A stretch of DNA of 64,000 nt, from NCBI GenBank assembly GCA_044239865.1, contig JBIIAO010000001.1:372001-436000 (forward strand). Reading direction: 5' to 3'. Origin of the DNA: CAIZGX01 sp044239865 (GTDB taxonomy: Bacteria; Bacteroidota; Bacteroidia; Flavobacteriales_D; Sanyastnellaceae). Positions 34,326 to 43,037 of this stretch are shown here, one piece after another. The notes under the pieces were generated by a model, which saw only the letters and a program-made list of their open reading frames with translations, made no database searches and was not told the origin of the DNA. Positions within the stretch are counted from its first letter, which is position 1. Each line of letters starts with the position of its first letter. Made by a program: the position numbers and the translations under genes.

Positions 34326-36952
34326 TATTTTCTTTTCGTTTCAATAAGCCATTGATCCACTGAAATACATTCGTCGTTCTGGTAGTAAAACGTTCCGGAC
34401 TTGGAAACTACCTTGCGATAAACTATTACTTTAGAACCTTTTTTTACGGTGGTTTCAAGTACGTTTATACTCGGCTGACTTGTTTCATATGATCTTTCGG
34501 AAATCTCTTCAGTTACTTTTGGTTTGTAAATTATCTGCTCTTCTTCTGAGATTTCTTTGCGTATCTTATCAGCAGTTGCTCCCTCTTTATTATCCTTTTC
34601 GATTTCTTTTATTTCGGAAGCGTGAGTTTCACTGTTCACTTGGATTCTGGTTCTTTCTAATATTTCATCTCCCTTTGCTCTTGAATTTTCATTGGCCTCT
34701 CTTTCGTTTTCAATGACGCTTTGTTCGAGTTTGAGATTTACATCTTCAATTTTTCTACTTTCATTATCTAAGGAGATTTGGCGAGTCTCAGAATTTTGAA
34801 TTTCTTCAGCGTCTTCAGTTAATTTCTGTTTTTCTTTTTCGGTGTACTGGTATGATGTTTCATTCTCCCTTTCTAATTCTCGAGAAACACTTCTCTGTGT
34901 GTTTTTTTCCTTGTCTTTGTTGTTTTTTCGAGATGTAGTTTCCTGCTGTTGTTCTCGTTCAATGCTGGTATTCGCCGTCTCTATATTGCGCGCTTGCGCC
35001 TTACGGTAGTCCTCCTTTAGGTTTTCCGTGAGCTCAAGTTCAGATTTGATTTTAGATTCAGCCTCTAATATTTCAGCTTCATTGTTTTTAGAAGTTTCGT
35101 AGATTTTATCTTCCGATTTTTCAATTTCTTCAATTTCCTTATCCACAACTTTTTGTTCTTTCGTCTGGTTTACCGTGCGATTTAAGCTGTCTCTAGATTT
35201 TTCTTGAATGATATCCAAAATCTTTCTTTTCTCCGCCTTTTTTTGTGCGTCCTTATAGAATTCTTCAACTTTTTCTTCTGCGCTTAGGTCAATTTCGCGT
35301 CGGGAATTTCCCTCTTCTTGAGATTCTATTTTTCTTAATTCTTCGGCTTCAGCCGCTTCTTTTTCCGCTAATCTGGCAGCTCTGGCTTCCTCCAATTCTT
35401 GTTCCTTTAGTCTTCGAACTTCTTCAAGTTCGTTTTCTTGTCTAATTCTTTTTTCTCTCCAACTCTCGCCAGAATTATTCGCTGAGGTGTTCAGATTTGC
35501 AAGAGCTTGTTCGATGGTTTCAATCTGTTTAGTCGGATACCTTTCACCGTTTTTAAGTGCCAAAGCACTGTTGTATTTTGAGCGTGATTCTTTTAGTTTA
35601 GATTCGTTGGTCATGTTACTTTCTTGCAAAAGCTTATCTCCTTCTTCAAGTAACTTTTTATATTGTGCAAGATTAGGGTCAACAGCAGGAGGGGTGTTAT
35701 TGACCACAGTTTTACTCGCATTAATGGCCTTGTTCGCTTTGTCGATTTGATCTTGTGGGTAATCTTCATTGGGTTTTACACTAGAAGCACTCTCATATTT
35801 GGCAATAGATTCTAAATATTGTTTTTTAGAGAAAAGGTCATCTGCAGTTGTAATTAACGCTTTGTAGCGAAGTTCAATTTCTTCTTGTTTGTTTTTGTCG
35901 TTGGAAATGGCCAAGAGCGCCGCTTTTGCAGCTTCAATTTGCTTTTTAGAGTAGGTGTCGTTACTTTTTATTAGTAGTGCTTCTTCGTATGAATTAATGG
36001 AGGTCTCAAAGTTCTCGCCGTTGAATTCTTGGTCGGCTCGTGCAACAAGGGCTTTGAACTTTTTCTCATTTTCTAACTCAAGCAATTTTTTGTCGATTTC
36101 AGTGATCTGATTTTTCGGATGAATTTCTGAGTTTCGAATTACACTGGCTTGGGCGTATTTGTTTTTTGCGCTTTCCCAATTTTGATTTTTGAATAAAACA
36201 TCGGCATCCTTAATTAACTGCGTGTATTGGGCGTCATTGTTTTTATTGTCTAAAAATTCTTTGTATTTTCTTTCTGCCTCGTCGTATTTGTCTTGGGCGG
36301 GTTTGTCGGAAGGGAAAATAGCTAAGGCGCTTTTGTATTTATTCATGGCCTCTTCGTATTTCGATCCAGTCATTTTCCCATCACCTTCTAGAATTAATTT
36401 ATCAAATTCCTTTTTTTGCTTGTCACCATTTTTAGCCAAATCAGCCAAACGCTTAAATTCCTCTTCAATCTTTATGTCCATCATTTCACCATAAGGATTG
36501 TCCCAACTTACAGAATTTGTTTGTGAAATGAACGAAGACTTCCGGATTGGCTCTTTCAAAATATCAGTATTGAAACCATCAATATATTTGAAAAGAGAAG
36601 GTTTGAATTCCATTAAAAATCCACCCGCGCGATCTTCAGTAGGTATGTTACGTGTATCGACACGAATAATTTTGGTTACATAATCAGCTCTTGAAAATTT
36701 AATATCGTATGAATAGCCTAATGGAAGGGTGAAGTCGAATTTTCCGGAATTACCAGCATCAACGACTTGGTCCTGCGCTCCGTTTTTGAACACAATTATT
36801 TGAACTCCGTCTAACTTCTTTTCAGTGTCTTTGTCAAAGATTGCGCCTTCACTTTTGATTCTCACGAATTCGTTTTGCGCCGAAAGAATAGTGCTCGATA
36901 CAAGAAGGCTGAGGAATGACGCCCAGAATATAAGTATGCGAATAGCATTCAT
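34325..36952 (-). CDS. Exported TPR-like repeat / coiled-coil protein of unknown function
   Basis: An 875-residue protein with a signal peptide (about 1-25, ending ILSAQ) and a short N-terminal beta domain like carboxypeptidase-regulatory domains (GAIFDKDTEKKLDGVQIIVF). Residues about 160-480 hold five helical repeats of the form 'AD..F....Y..A...Y..AL..KP.E.YP..QI', a TPR-like pattern. Residues about 500-830 are highly charged (many E, K, R, N) and should form long coiled coil. The last ~45 residues (VIVYRKVVSKSGTFYYQND) form a separate compact end domain. It probably lies in the periplasm or on the outer membrane. I do not recognise a named family. aroQ follows with overlapping codons. Confidence 0.85.
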   Translation of the reverse strand: MNAIRILIFWASFLSLLVSSTILSAQNEFVRIKSEGAIFDKDTEKKLDGVQIIVFKNGAQDQVVDAGNSGKFDFTLPLGYSYDIKFSRADYVTKIIRVDTRNIPTEDRAGGFLMEFKPSLFKYIDGFNTDILKEPIRKSSFISQTNSVSWDNPYGEMMDIKIEEEFKRLADLAKNGDKQKKEFDKLILEGDGKMTGSKYEEAMNKYKSALAIFPSDKPAQDKYDEAERKYKEFLDNKNNDAQYTQLIKDADVLFKNQNWESAKNKYAQASVIRNSEIHPKNQITEIDKKLLELENEKKFKALVARADQEFNGENFETSINSYEEALLIKSNDTYSKKQIEAAKAALLAISNDKNKQEEIELRYKALITTADDLFSKKQYLESIAKYESASSVKPNEDYPQDQIDKANKAINASKTVVNNTPPAVDPNLAQYKKLLEEGDKLLQESNMTNESKLKESRSKYNSALALKNGERYPTKQIETIEQALANLNTSANNSGESWREKRIRQENELEEVRRLKEQELEEARAARLAEKEAAEAEELRKIESQEEGNSRREIDLSAEEKVEEFYKDAQKKAEKRKILDIIQEKSRDSLNRTVNQTKEQKVVDKEIEEIEKSEDKIYETSKNNEAEILEAESKIKSELELTENLKEDYRKAQARNIETANTSIEREQQQETTSRKNNKDKEKNTQRSVSRELERENETSYQYTEKEKQKLTEDAEEIQNSETRQISLDNESRKIEDVNLKLEQSVIENEREANENSRAKGDEILERTRIQVNSETHASEIKEIEKDNKEGATADKIRKEISEEEQIIYKPKVTEEISERSYETSQPSINVLETTVKKGSKVIVYRKVVSKSGTFYYQNDECISVDQWLIETKRK

Positions 36953-37009
36953 AATTGATTAAATAAGATTCCTAAATCACAAGTAAAGATAATCCGAAAA
37001 GCAATAAAT

Positions 37010-37039
37010 TAAAAGAAAAATAACTCCCCGAAGGGAGTT
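37010..37039 (-). terminator. Terminator of the three-gene secreted-protein operon
   Basis: On the minus strand AACTCCC-TTCG-GGGAGTT is followed by ATTTTTCTTTTA. The stop codon of the upstream gene (37038-37040) lies in the stem, so the gene ends within its terminator. Confidence 0.88.
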
Positions 37040-37916
37040 AGATTTCAATAGCGGTTTGGTTTAGGCATTTGCCTTCGCTGTTTTCTGCAGAGAGAGAATA
37101 GTTTCCGCGTGAAAAACCGGCCAGGTCAATGGTAACAGGTAAATTTAATTGTCCTGCTTTTTGACCGTGAATGAGTTCAACATATTTTACAATTTCCCCG
37201 GCTTCGTTGCGCAGAACTACGCGAACATCTTCTTGTTGGTTCAAGACAAATTGCAAACTGCTTTCTACGTGTTTCGGTCTCCCTGAGAATGCAAGCCCAG
37301 ATCCTTCTTCGGATTCTTCGTAGTCAACTTTGTAATTTGGAAGGGGAACTTTTTTATGTTTAGCAGCAATTGCCTGAAGTGGATTCGTTGTCATTTCTAA
37401 ATTACTGTAACTCACAATGGATGCCACCGAATGGTTATTGGTAAAAGCCCAAACAAGTTGCTGTATTCCTTCATGATTGCCTAACCTCTTAGACTCAACC
37501 TCTTCCAAGGCAGCTACAAGATTTGCACTGCCCATTTCTGTTTTGCCTAACTCACTAAAACCATTACTTGTTGAGGCAGCCGATGCGTTCCCGCATGCGG
37601 TGTTCAGTAAAGTGGTTGACTCTTCGCCAGGGGCTAAATAGATTTCTCTAGAGCGCAACACTACAAAGGGCTGATAGCCATTGCTAGCGGTATAAAAAAC
37701 GCGTCCGGTTTCCACACGAACCGCCAAAGAGTCCTTGGTCGTGTTTTTAACTTTTAGTTTGAAATAGCCATGGCTTCTTATGTGATCAACAATGCCCGAG
37801 AAGGATATTTTTTTATCCTTTTGCGCCTTTCCAAAGTCACATTTTTGAATTTGCTTTTGAGCGTATGAATTTACGCACAGGGTCAGTAGACCGATAATTA
37901 GGATTTTAGTTTTCAT
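37038..37916 (-). CDS. Secreted protein of unknown function (third gene of the 37-39.7 kb operon)
   Basis: A 292-residue protein with a signal peptide (MKTKILIIGLLTLCVNSYAQ). The body has an early beta domain (IVDHIRSHGYFKLKVKNTTK, VFYTASNGYQPFV, LAPGEESTTLLNTACGN), a helical segment (NLVAALEEVESKRLGNHEGI, LVWAFTNNHSVASIV) and a C-terminal beta part (NLPVTIDLAGFSRGNYSLSA). The 'LAPGEE....C' followed by a Trp-containing helix resembles a pattern in some extracellular proteins, but I cannot assign a family. It overlaps the upstream gene by 4 bases (ATGA) and ends in a strong terminator, so it is the last gene of the operon. Confidence 0.75.
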   Translation of the reverse strand: MKTKILIIGLLTLCVNSYAQKQIQKCDFGKAQKDKKISFSGIVDHIRSHGYFKLKVKNTTKDSLAVRVETGRVFYTASNGYQPFVVLRSREIYLAPGEESTTLLNTACGNASAASTSNGFSELGKTEMGSANLVAALEEVESKRLGNHEGIQQLVWAFTNNHSVASIVSYSNLEMTTNPLQAIAAKHKKVPLPNYKVDYEESEEGSGLAFSGRPKHVESSLQFVLNQQEDVRVVLRNEAGEIVKYVELIHGQKAGQLNLPVTIDLAGFSRGNYSLSAENSEGKCLNQTAIEI

Positions 37917-38638
37917 TGTACTGGAGTGTTTGGGATTGATGAATTACTGATGCGCATTAAGTCTTTCTTGCGAATGAATACAATTGTATTGTTCTTCTTA
38001 TTTGTTTTTCTCAGAAAATTTGGGATCTCTCCTAATTTGAATCGATATGTTTTTGACTTCGATTCGTTTTTTAGAGTTACATCCATTGAAAACTCGGATA
38101 GAATCGAAACGTCTCCAAACGGTATTTCTGCTGATTTCGCCTTGTTTGCAAGTTGCTTCTCGTAGTTCACCTGGACATTTCTTTGTGAAAATTCGATGCG
38201 ATTTAATCTCAATGAGGGGGCCATAATAACTTTGATTTTTCCTTTTGCTGGGTCATTTTCAAAGAGTCCGAAAACACCTGACTCATTCACATGAACGATA
38301 TAGTACTTCATGCCGTTAATTGTTTTAGTGCCCGTTTTTTTGTTCTTGATCACCGCCCATTCCTTTTCTTTATAGTTCCATTTTAGAAAAAGAAGCCTTT
38401 CATTTTTAGCGTTGGAAGATTTGGGAACAAGTATGTCGATACCCTCTTCCGCAAACCTTCCTTCAGGAAGAAATACATCGAAAGCTGATTTACATTTTAG
38501 TATTTGCCCCTTTGTATTTGCAGTGTTGAAGTTCGATGACAGTTCTTCGAAATTCAAGTAGCGTACATCTGGTGCGTCCTTGGCATTAGCAATAAGTAAT
38601 GAGCCAAAGAGGAGGAGGGTTGTTGCGATCTTTTTCAT
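37913..38638 (-). CDS. Secreted protein of unknown function (second gene, paralogous domain)
   Basis: A 241-residue protein with a signal peptide ending LIANA. It contains a beta-sandwich-like segment LLFLKWNYKEKEWAVIK ... YYIVHVNESGVFGLFE (about 85-135). The same pattern occurs in the first gene of the operon (LLHWNNINREW ... FSAKIEESGIYALVE), so the two share a domain. Such a 'W...EW ... ESGxxALxE' pattern resembles the ZU5-like beta-sandwich end domains of some surface proteins; this is only an analogy. It starts 8 bases after the first gene and overlaps the third by 4. Confidence 0.75.
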   Translation of the reverse strand: MKKIATTLLLFGSLLIANAKDAPDVRYLNFEELSSNFNTANTKGQILKCKSAFDVFLPEGRFAEEGIDILVPKSSNAKNERLLFLKWNYKEKEWAVIKNKKTGTKTINGMKYYIVHVNESGVFGLFENDPAKGKIKVIMAPSLRLNRIEFSQRNVQVNYEKQLANKAKSAEIPFGDVSILSEFSMDVTLKNESKSKTYRFKLGEIPNFLRKTNKKNNTIVFIRKKDLMRISNSSIPNTPVQ

Positions 38639-38646
38639 GGCTTTGT

Positions 38647-39696
38647 TTATTGTTTGAAGTAAGCGTTTGTTTTCTTTTTATTGTTGAAGATGCTGAGAAT
38701 AGTTTTATTCTTAACCGGTGTTTCTTCTATCCACTCTTTTCCAGTTGCATCTTGACAGACAGTTCGGATTATACAGTCTTTGTGGTTTTTAGGACCTTTG
38801 AAGGTGGCCTCTTTTTGGTTGTCTGAAATGGTGCCTTCAATTCGAACGAACGGTTCGCTAGAGATAAGTTCGATGTAGGTTATAGCTGCATTTTTAGGAG
38901 CGGTAACAACGATAGGCTTAACACTAACAGATTTGCTTTCGACTAAGGCATAAATTCCAGACTCTTCAATTTTTGCAGAGAAATATTTCTTATCCTTTTT
39001 CGAGGTAATTCGAACTGTTGTTCCGATCTTACTCCACTCTCTATTGATGTTATTCCAGTGCAGCAAGTGATAGCTCTTTTTTTCTGATGCCGAAATGGGA
39101 AGCTGCGCAATAACAGGTTTGTTAGGAACTTTTCCGTTTTGAAAATCAATTTTAATAAGCTCCCGAATAAGTATAATTTTATTTTCGAAGTAAGATGATA
39201 CGTTCGCATTGTACATTTCATCTTGTGAGGTTAATGTTTTGTAAGAAAGCGTATTCGCAAGTTCTGTGTCTTCCGGTTGGCAAGTAATTAACAGAGCGTT
39301 TTTATTCGTGAAAACACTATCGGGATGAATAACTTCCGCTATGACTTCATTATTTACAATTTCGACATTAATGACTGGCAGGCCTTTTTTTCCTTCTGCT
39401 TCGTAGGTAAATGAAATGCGGCTAAAGTCTAAATGTTCCTCTTTGAAAAATTCTTTTAACTCTTTTTCACGTTTGTAAAAAAGTGTGAGCTTTTTAACAT
39501 CAGCATTTTTTGAAGGCTCTTGTAAAGTGACTTTTATGCCCTTAGCTAAATAGAGTTCCTCGGTAGAACGAAACAAATTATCTTTCGTTTCTGAAGTGAA
39601 CTTTTCCGAGTCCTTTTCAAATTCGATTGGAATATTTGTTGCGGTCGCTAGTAGGATCTTTCCAGCGCAAAATAATACAGCAAATAATTTTTTCAT
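38647..39696 (-). CDS. Secreted protein of unknown function (first gene of the operon)
   Basis: A 349-residue protein with a signal peptide (about 1-20, ending LLATAT). The first half (IEFEKDSEKFTSETKDNLFR) recalls the OmpA-like calculus of peptidoglycan-binding domains ('F...S..f') but lacks their full motif. The second half carries the domain shared with the next gene, including LLHWNNINREWSKIG and ESGIYALVE, followed by YIELISSEPFVRIEGT. It is the promoter-proximal gene, divergent from the FAD oxidoreductase gene, with 113 bases between them. No catalytic motif is visible. The operon probably builds or decorates an envelope structure. Confidence 0.75.
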   Translation of the reverse strand: MKKLFAVLFCAGKILLATATNIPIEFEKDSEKFTSETKDNLFRSTEELYLAKGIKVTLQEPSKNADVKKLTLFYKREKELKEFFKEEHLDFSRISFTYEAEGKKGLPVINVEIVNNEVIAEVIHPDSVFTNKNALLITCQPEDTELANTLSYKTLTSQDEMYNANVSSYFENKIILIRELIKIDFQNGKVPNKPVIAQLPISASEKKSYHLLHWNNINREWSKIGTTVRITSKKDKKYFSAKIEESGIYALVESKSVSVKPIVVTAPKNAAITYIELISSEPFVRIEGTISDNQKEATFKGPKNHKDCIIRTVCQDATGKEWIEETPVKNKTILSIFNNKKKTNAYFKQ

Positions 39697-39773
39697 AGCG
39701 TTGGGTTTTTATAGGTTCTCTTTGGTAACGCTATTTATTTTTTATTAATTGTCTTTTAGTAAATATTTTTTTA

Positions 39774-39805
39774 TTGTGTAAGATGTGATTTTTTTTGCAG
39801 ATTTG
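39774..39805 (+). promoter_or_regulatory. Candidate promoter (TTG-N21-CAGATTTG)
   Basis: TTG at 39774-39776 and CAGATTTG at 39798-39805, one mismatch from TAnnTTTG, with 21 bases between. Only four bases separate the -7 box from the ATG at 39810, so the transcript would be nearly leaderless. Confidence 0.4.
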
Positions 39806-39809
39806 TTTA

Positions 39810-40946
39810 ATGAACACGAGTTATTGGGAAAGACAGTCGTTTTTGGAAACCTTCGATGTGCTTGTCGTAGGTGCAGGTATTGCAGGACTTTCCACGGCTA
39901 TTGAATTGAAGAATAAAAATCCCCGTTTGGAAATTGGCGTGCTGGAACGAAGTTGGCTGAGTGATGGTGCAAGTTCGAAAAATGCTGGATTTGCATGCTT
40001 TGGAAGCATTTCTGAATTTGTAGACGACATGAAGGATATGTCATTTGATGAAGTTGTGAACCTTGGAGTTAGACGATTTCGAGGAATTGAAAAATTGGTG
40101 AAGAATTATTCTGAAGATGTTTTAAAGCTTGATTGGAACGGAGGTCATGAATTGTTTTTTGAAGAGGATAAAGAAAGTTTTATTCAGTGTTGCGCACTGG
40201 TGGAAAAATTTAATGATGCCTTTCATTCAAGAATAGGGCTGCGTCCATATGCTGTTTCAACCCAATCAGAATTTCAAGGAATATTGAATTTAGTTGGTGT
40301 CATTTCGAATAAATATGAGGGAGGATTGAACACGGGAGCCATGCTTCGGGCTATGGTTGACCGTGCTTTGAAAACAGGAGTTAAAGTTTTCAATGGCGTT
40401 GAAGTAAAGAGTTTTCAGGCGATTGGAAGTGAAATGCAGATTGAATCATCAGTGGGAAATTGGAAGTCAAAACGATTGGTGTTTTGCATAAGCTCTTTTC
40501 ACCCCCATTTATTCGAAGAAATAGAAATGCGTACTAAGAGAAATCAAGTTATCGTTACGAAGCCTATTCCCGATTTAAAATTAAACGGAACATTTCATCA
40601 TCAAGAAGGATACAACTATTTTCGAAATATAGATGGGAGAATTTTAATGGGAGGCATGCGCCATATGTTTCCGAATACGGAATCTACTGACGTCCAAGGC
40701 AATACCGACGAAGTAATTGCTAGCTTATTGGATTTCGTTCAACAAAAAATACATACAACTTCTGCAATAGAAATTGATTTGGCGTGGAGTGGTATTTTAG
40801 GTGTTGGACAAGATGAACGTCCTGTCGTAACGGAAGCGCAAGAGAATGTTTTTGTAGGGGCTCGATTGGGTGGAATAGGGGTAGCAATTGGATCGCTTAT
40901 AGGCAGGGAATTGGCAGAGCTTATTGACTCTTCTTTTTCGAAATAA
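39810..40946 (+). CDS. FAD-dependent oxidoreductase of the DAO (glycine oxidase-like) family
   Basis: A 378-residue flavoprotein. From the ATG at 39810 it begins MNTSYWERQSFLETFDVLVV and has the FAD motif VVGAGIAGLSTAIEL with the following E in the second strand (LERSWLSDGASSKNAGFACFG), then a substrate domain and the C-terminal FAD-binding GARLGGIGVAIGS. This is the DAO fold of amine/amino acid oxidases such as ThiO and SoxA. The substrate is not visible; related proteins include glycine oxidase and gamma-glutamylputrescine oxidase. Its end overlaps the convergent COG2509 gene by 26 bases. The TTG upstream in frame (39795) was rejected as it lies in the promoter. Confidence 0.88.
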   Translation: MNTSYWERQSFLETFDVLVVGAGIAGLSTAIELKNKNPRLEIGVLERSWLSDGASSKNAGFACFGSISEFVDDMKDMSFDEVVNLGVRRFRGIEKLVKNYSEDVLKLDWNGGHELFFEEDKESFIQCCALVEKFNDAFHSRIGLRPYAVSTQSEFQGILNLVGVISNKYEGGLNTGAMLRAMVDRALKTGVKVFNGVEVKSFQAIGSEMQIESSVGNWKSKRLVFCISSFHPHLFEEIEMRTKRNQVIVTKPIPDLKLNGTFHHQEGYNYFRNIDGRILMGGMRHMFPNTESTDVQGNTDEVIASLLDFVQQKIHTTSAIEIDLAWSGILGVGQDERPVVTEAQENVFVGARLGGIGVAIGSLIGRELAELIDSSFSK

Positions 40947-42480
40947 ATTCTAAAATAGCTTCTGCACAGCGCTCTCCGTCTATGGCAGCAGAAACAATTC
41001 CGCCTGCATAACCAGCACCTTCTCCGCAAGGAAATAGATTTTTTATCTCAGGATGATTCAATAATTCTTTGTCGCGAGGAATTCTTACCGGAGAAGAGGT
41101 GCGCGTTTCAGGGGCAAGGAGCAAAGCATTCGGTCCGGAGAAATTTGGCATCTTCGAGTTGAAATGCTGAAGCGCACCGATTAAACACTCTGAAATAAAT
41201 TTCGGAAATAATTCACGAAGATTCACCGCGGCAATCCCGGGGCTGTATGAAGTGCTTGGAAGTGTGGTGCTTTTTTTATTGTAGATAAAATCGGTGGCGC
41301 GTTGAGCCGGAGCAAATTGATTGGAGCCACCGAGTTCGTAGGCCTTTTTTTCAATGTCTTGTTGAAGGTGCATTCCAGCAAGTGGCCCGCTGTAATTTAA
41401 ATTTTCAAGATCGCTTAACTTCACTTCAACCACAATTCCGGAGTTTGCCCAAGGATTATTGCGCTTGCTAGGAGACCAACCGTTTGTTACAATCTCTTCT
41501 TGCGAAGTTGCGCAAGGTGCAACGATTCCACCGGGACACATGCAGAAGGAATACACGCCGTGATCGTTGACTTGCGTTACAATGGAATAACTGGCAGGAG
41601 GAAGAAATTCGCCGCGGTCGTCGCACTTGTATTGAAGCTTGTCTATTGTCCGCTGGTCATGTTCAATACGAACACCAATAGCAAATGGCTTTGCTTCAAG
41701 TGCAATGTTTTTTGCGTGAAGCAATTCGAAGATGTCTCGTGCGCTGTGTCCGGTTGCCAATAAAACAGAGTCTGCTTGAAAGGAATTTCCCTTTGCTGTT
41801 TTGATTTCGTGAATGGAATCGTTTCCCAAATTGAAGTCAACGACCCTTTCTTCGAAATGAATTTCTCCGCCATTGGACAAAATACTTTCACGCATGTTGG
41901 CAATGATTTGTGGAAGCTTGTTTGTTCCCACATGAGGATGGCTTTCTGTTAGAATGTTTTCGTTAGCTCCGAATTGAACCAGCGTTTCTAAGATGCGAAC
42001 CACGCTTCCTTTTTTTGTACTTCGCGTATAGAGCTTGCCGTCGCTATAGGTTCCGGCACCACCTTCTCCGTAACAGTAATTGGAATCTTCGTGAACAATT
42101 CCGTTTCGTGTAATTTCAACGAGGTCTCTTCTACGCGCGCGGACATCTTTTCCTCTCTCGATAATAATGGGTTTAACTCCCAGTTCAAGCAGTCGCAGTG
42201 CCGCAAACAATCCGGCCGGACCCGCACCGATAACGATTGCCGAACTTTTTATTTCATGTTGAAACTGACGTTGATGAACAGTAGGAAACTTTTCATTTGC
42301 TGCAATGACGGAAATTCGGAGCAGGACAATCGCGTTACGTTTCCGCGCGTCGATCGATTTTTTATCGATGCGCCATTTAAAAGAAAGAGGAGATAAATTC
42401 AACGTGTGTTGAATTTTCTCCTCTAAATAATTGAAGTCAGCCGATTGGGCAGGACTTACTTGAAGTTCAATAGTGTTCAT
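40921..42480 (-). CDS. Uncharacterised FAD-dependent dehydrogenase (COG2509 type)
   Basis: A 519-residue flavoprotein. An N-terminal ~85-residue domain precedes the FAD motif VIGAGPAGLFAALRL (about 86-100), then IIERGKDVRARRRDL, the family motif YCYGEGGAGTYSDGKLYTRS, CMCPGGIVAPCATS and the C-terminal FAD site PCGEGAGYAGGIVSAAIDG. These are the marks of the COG2509 group found in many bacteria; the physiological substrate is unknown. It overlaps the convergent DAO oxidoreductase by 26 bases. The coincidence of two FAD enzymes may not mean a shared pathway. Confidence 0.88.
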   Translation of the reverse strand: MNTIELQVSPAQSADFNYLEEKIQHTLNLSPLSFKWRIDKKSIDARKRNAIVLLRISVIAANEKFPTVHQRQFQHEIKSSAIVIGAGPAGLFAALRLLELGVKPIIIERGKDVRARRRDLVEITRNGIVHEDSNYCYGEGGAGTYSDGKLYTRSTKKGSVVRILETLVQFGANENILTESHPHVGTNKLPQIIANMRESILSNGGEIHFEERVVDFNLGNDSIHEIKTAKGNSFQADSVLLATGHSARDIFELLHAKNIALEAKPFAIGVRIEHDQRTIDKLQYKCDDRGEFLPPASYSIVTQVNDHGVYSFCMCPGGIVAPCATSQEEIVTNGWSPSKRNNPWANSGIVVEVKLSDLENLNYSGPLAGMHLQQDIEKKAYELGGSNQFAPAQRATDFIYNKKSTTLPSTSYSPGIAAVNLRELFPKFISECLIGALQHFNSKMPNFSGPNALLLAPETRTSSPVRIPRDKELLNHPEIKNLFPCGEGAGYAGGIVSAAIDGERCAEAILEFISKKKSQ

Positions 42481-42523
42481 GCTGTTGGTCTATTCAACCA
42501 AAAAAAATGAATAAAAAATATTA

Positions 42524-42898
42524 TTATGCTTTCACAGCTTTTCCAGTCTTCGCAACTTTAGCTTTTACTGAACCTGGCTTTCTTCCGCGCTTCTTCAAAA
42601 CTTTAGGAACCGCAGGAGCCGCTGGTGACGCTGCTACTGCAACAGTCTCTTTTTTTGGACCTGTTTTCTTAGCACCCGGTTTGTTTTTAGAACCTTTTGG
42701 ACGACCGCGACGTTCTGAGCTTGCTGATGATTTTAAAGTGCCAGTTTTGCTCAAGATAGAAGCGATTTTACTAGTGATTTTAACTTTTCTGCCTCTTCCG
42801 CTCTGGAGAGAAGCAATAAGATTAGCAGCGTCTACCAATGAGTTTAGTTCTTTCTCTCGGCGCGCAATTTCTTGTTTAATTTCGTTTAATAGTTTCAT
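42524..42898 (-). CDS. AT-hook, histone H1-like DNA-binding protein
   Basis: A 124-residue basic protein. Residues 1-35 form a helix (MKLLNEIKQEIARREKELNS), then a Ser/Lys-rich stretch. Two AT-hook cores follow: SERRGRPKGSKNK (about residues 61-73) and KKRGRKPGSVKAK (about 102-114), with an Ala/Pro-rich, Lys-rich spacer (PGAKKTGPKKETVAVAASPA) and a Lys/Ala tail. AT-hooks bind the minor groove of AT-rich DNA, and the composition resembles bacterial H1-like or HMGA-like proteins of some Bacteroidota. The opposite-strand reading frame over the same bases is an artefact of this composition. It stands alone upstream of the E1 gene on the other strand. Confidence 0.82.
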   Translation of the reverse strand: MKLLNEIKQEIARREKELNSLVDAANLIASLQSGRGRKVKITSKIASILSKTGTLKSSASSERRGRPKGSKNKPGAKKTGPKKETVAVAASPAAPAVPKVLKKRGRKPGSVKAKVAKTGKAVKA

Positions 42899-43037
42899 AA
42901 AAACAACTTTGTATTTATTAATGTGTGCGAAAATATCGCGCTAATTTAAATTTAAATCCTAACAGAATGTTAAAAAATGTGAAGAAAATTTTAAGGGTGC
43001 CGCATTCGGATTACTTTAGCGGCTCAATTTGAGCAAT

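Noticed and set aside
42481..42523. Inverted repeat TTGGT...ACCAA with adjacent A/T tract as a terminator
   Set aside because: On the minus strand, where it would be needed, the T-tract precedes the hairpin instead of following it.
42507..42944. A 145-codon plus-strand frame opposite the AT-hook gene
   Set aside because: The minus-strand frame has AT-hook motifs and a plausible basic composition; the plus frame is an unrelated, hydrophobic mirror of Lys/Ala/Pro-rich codons.
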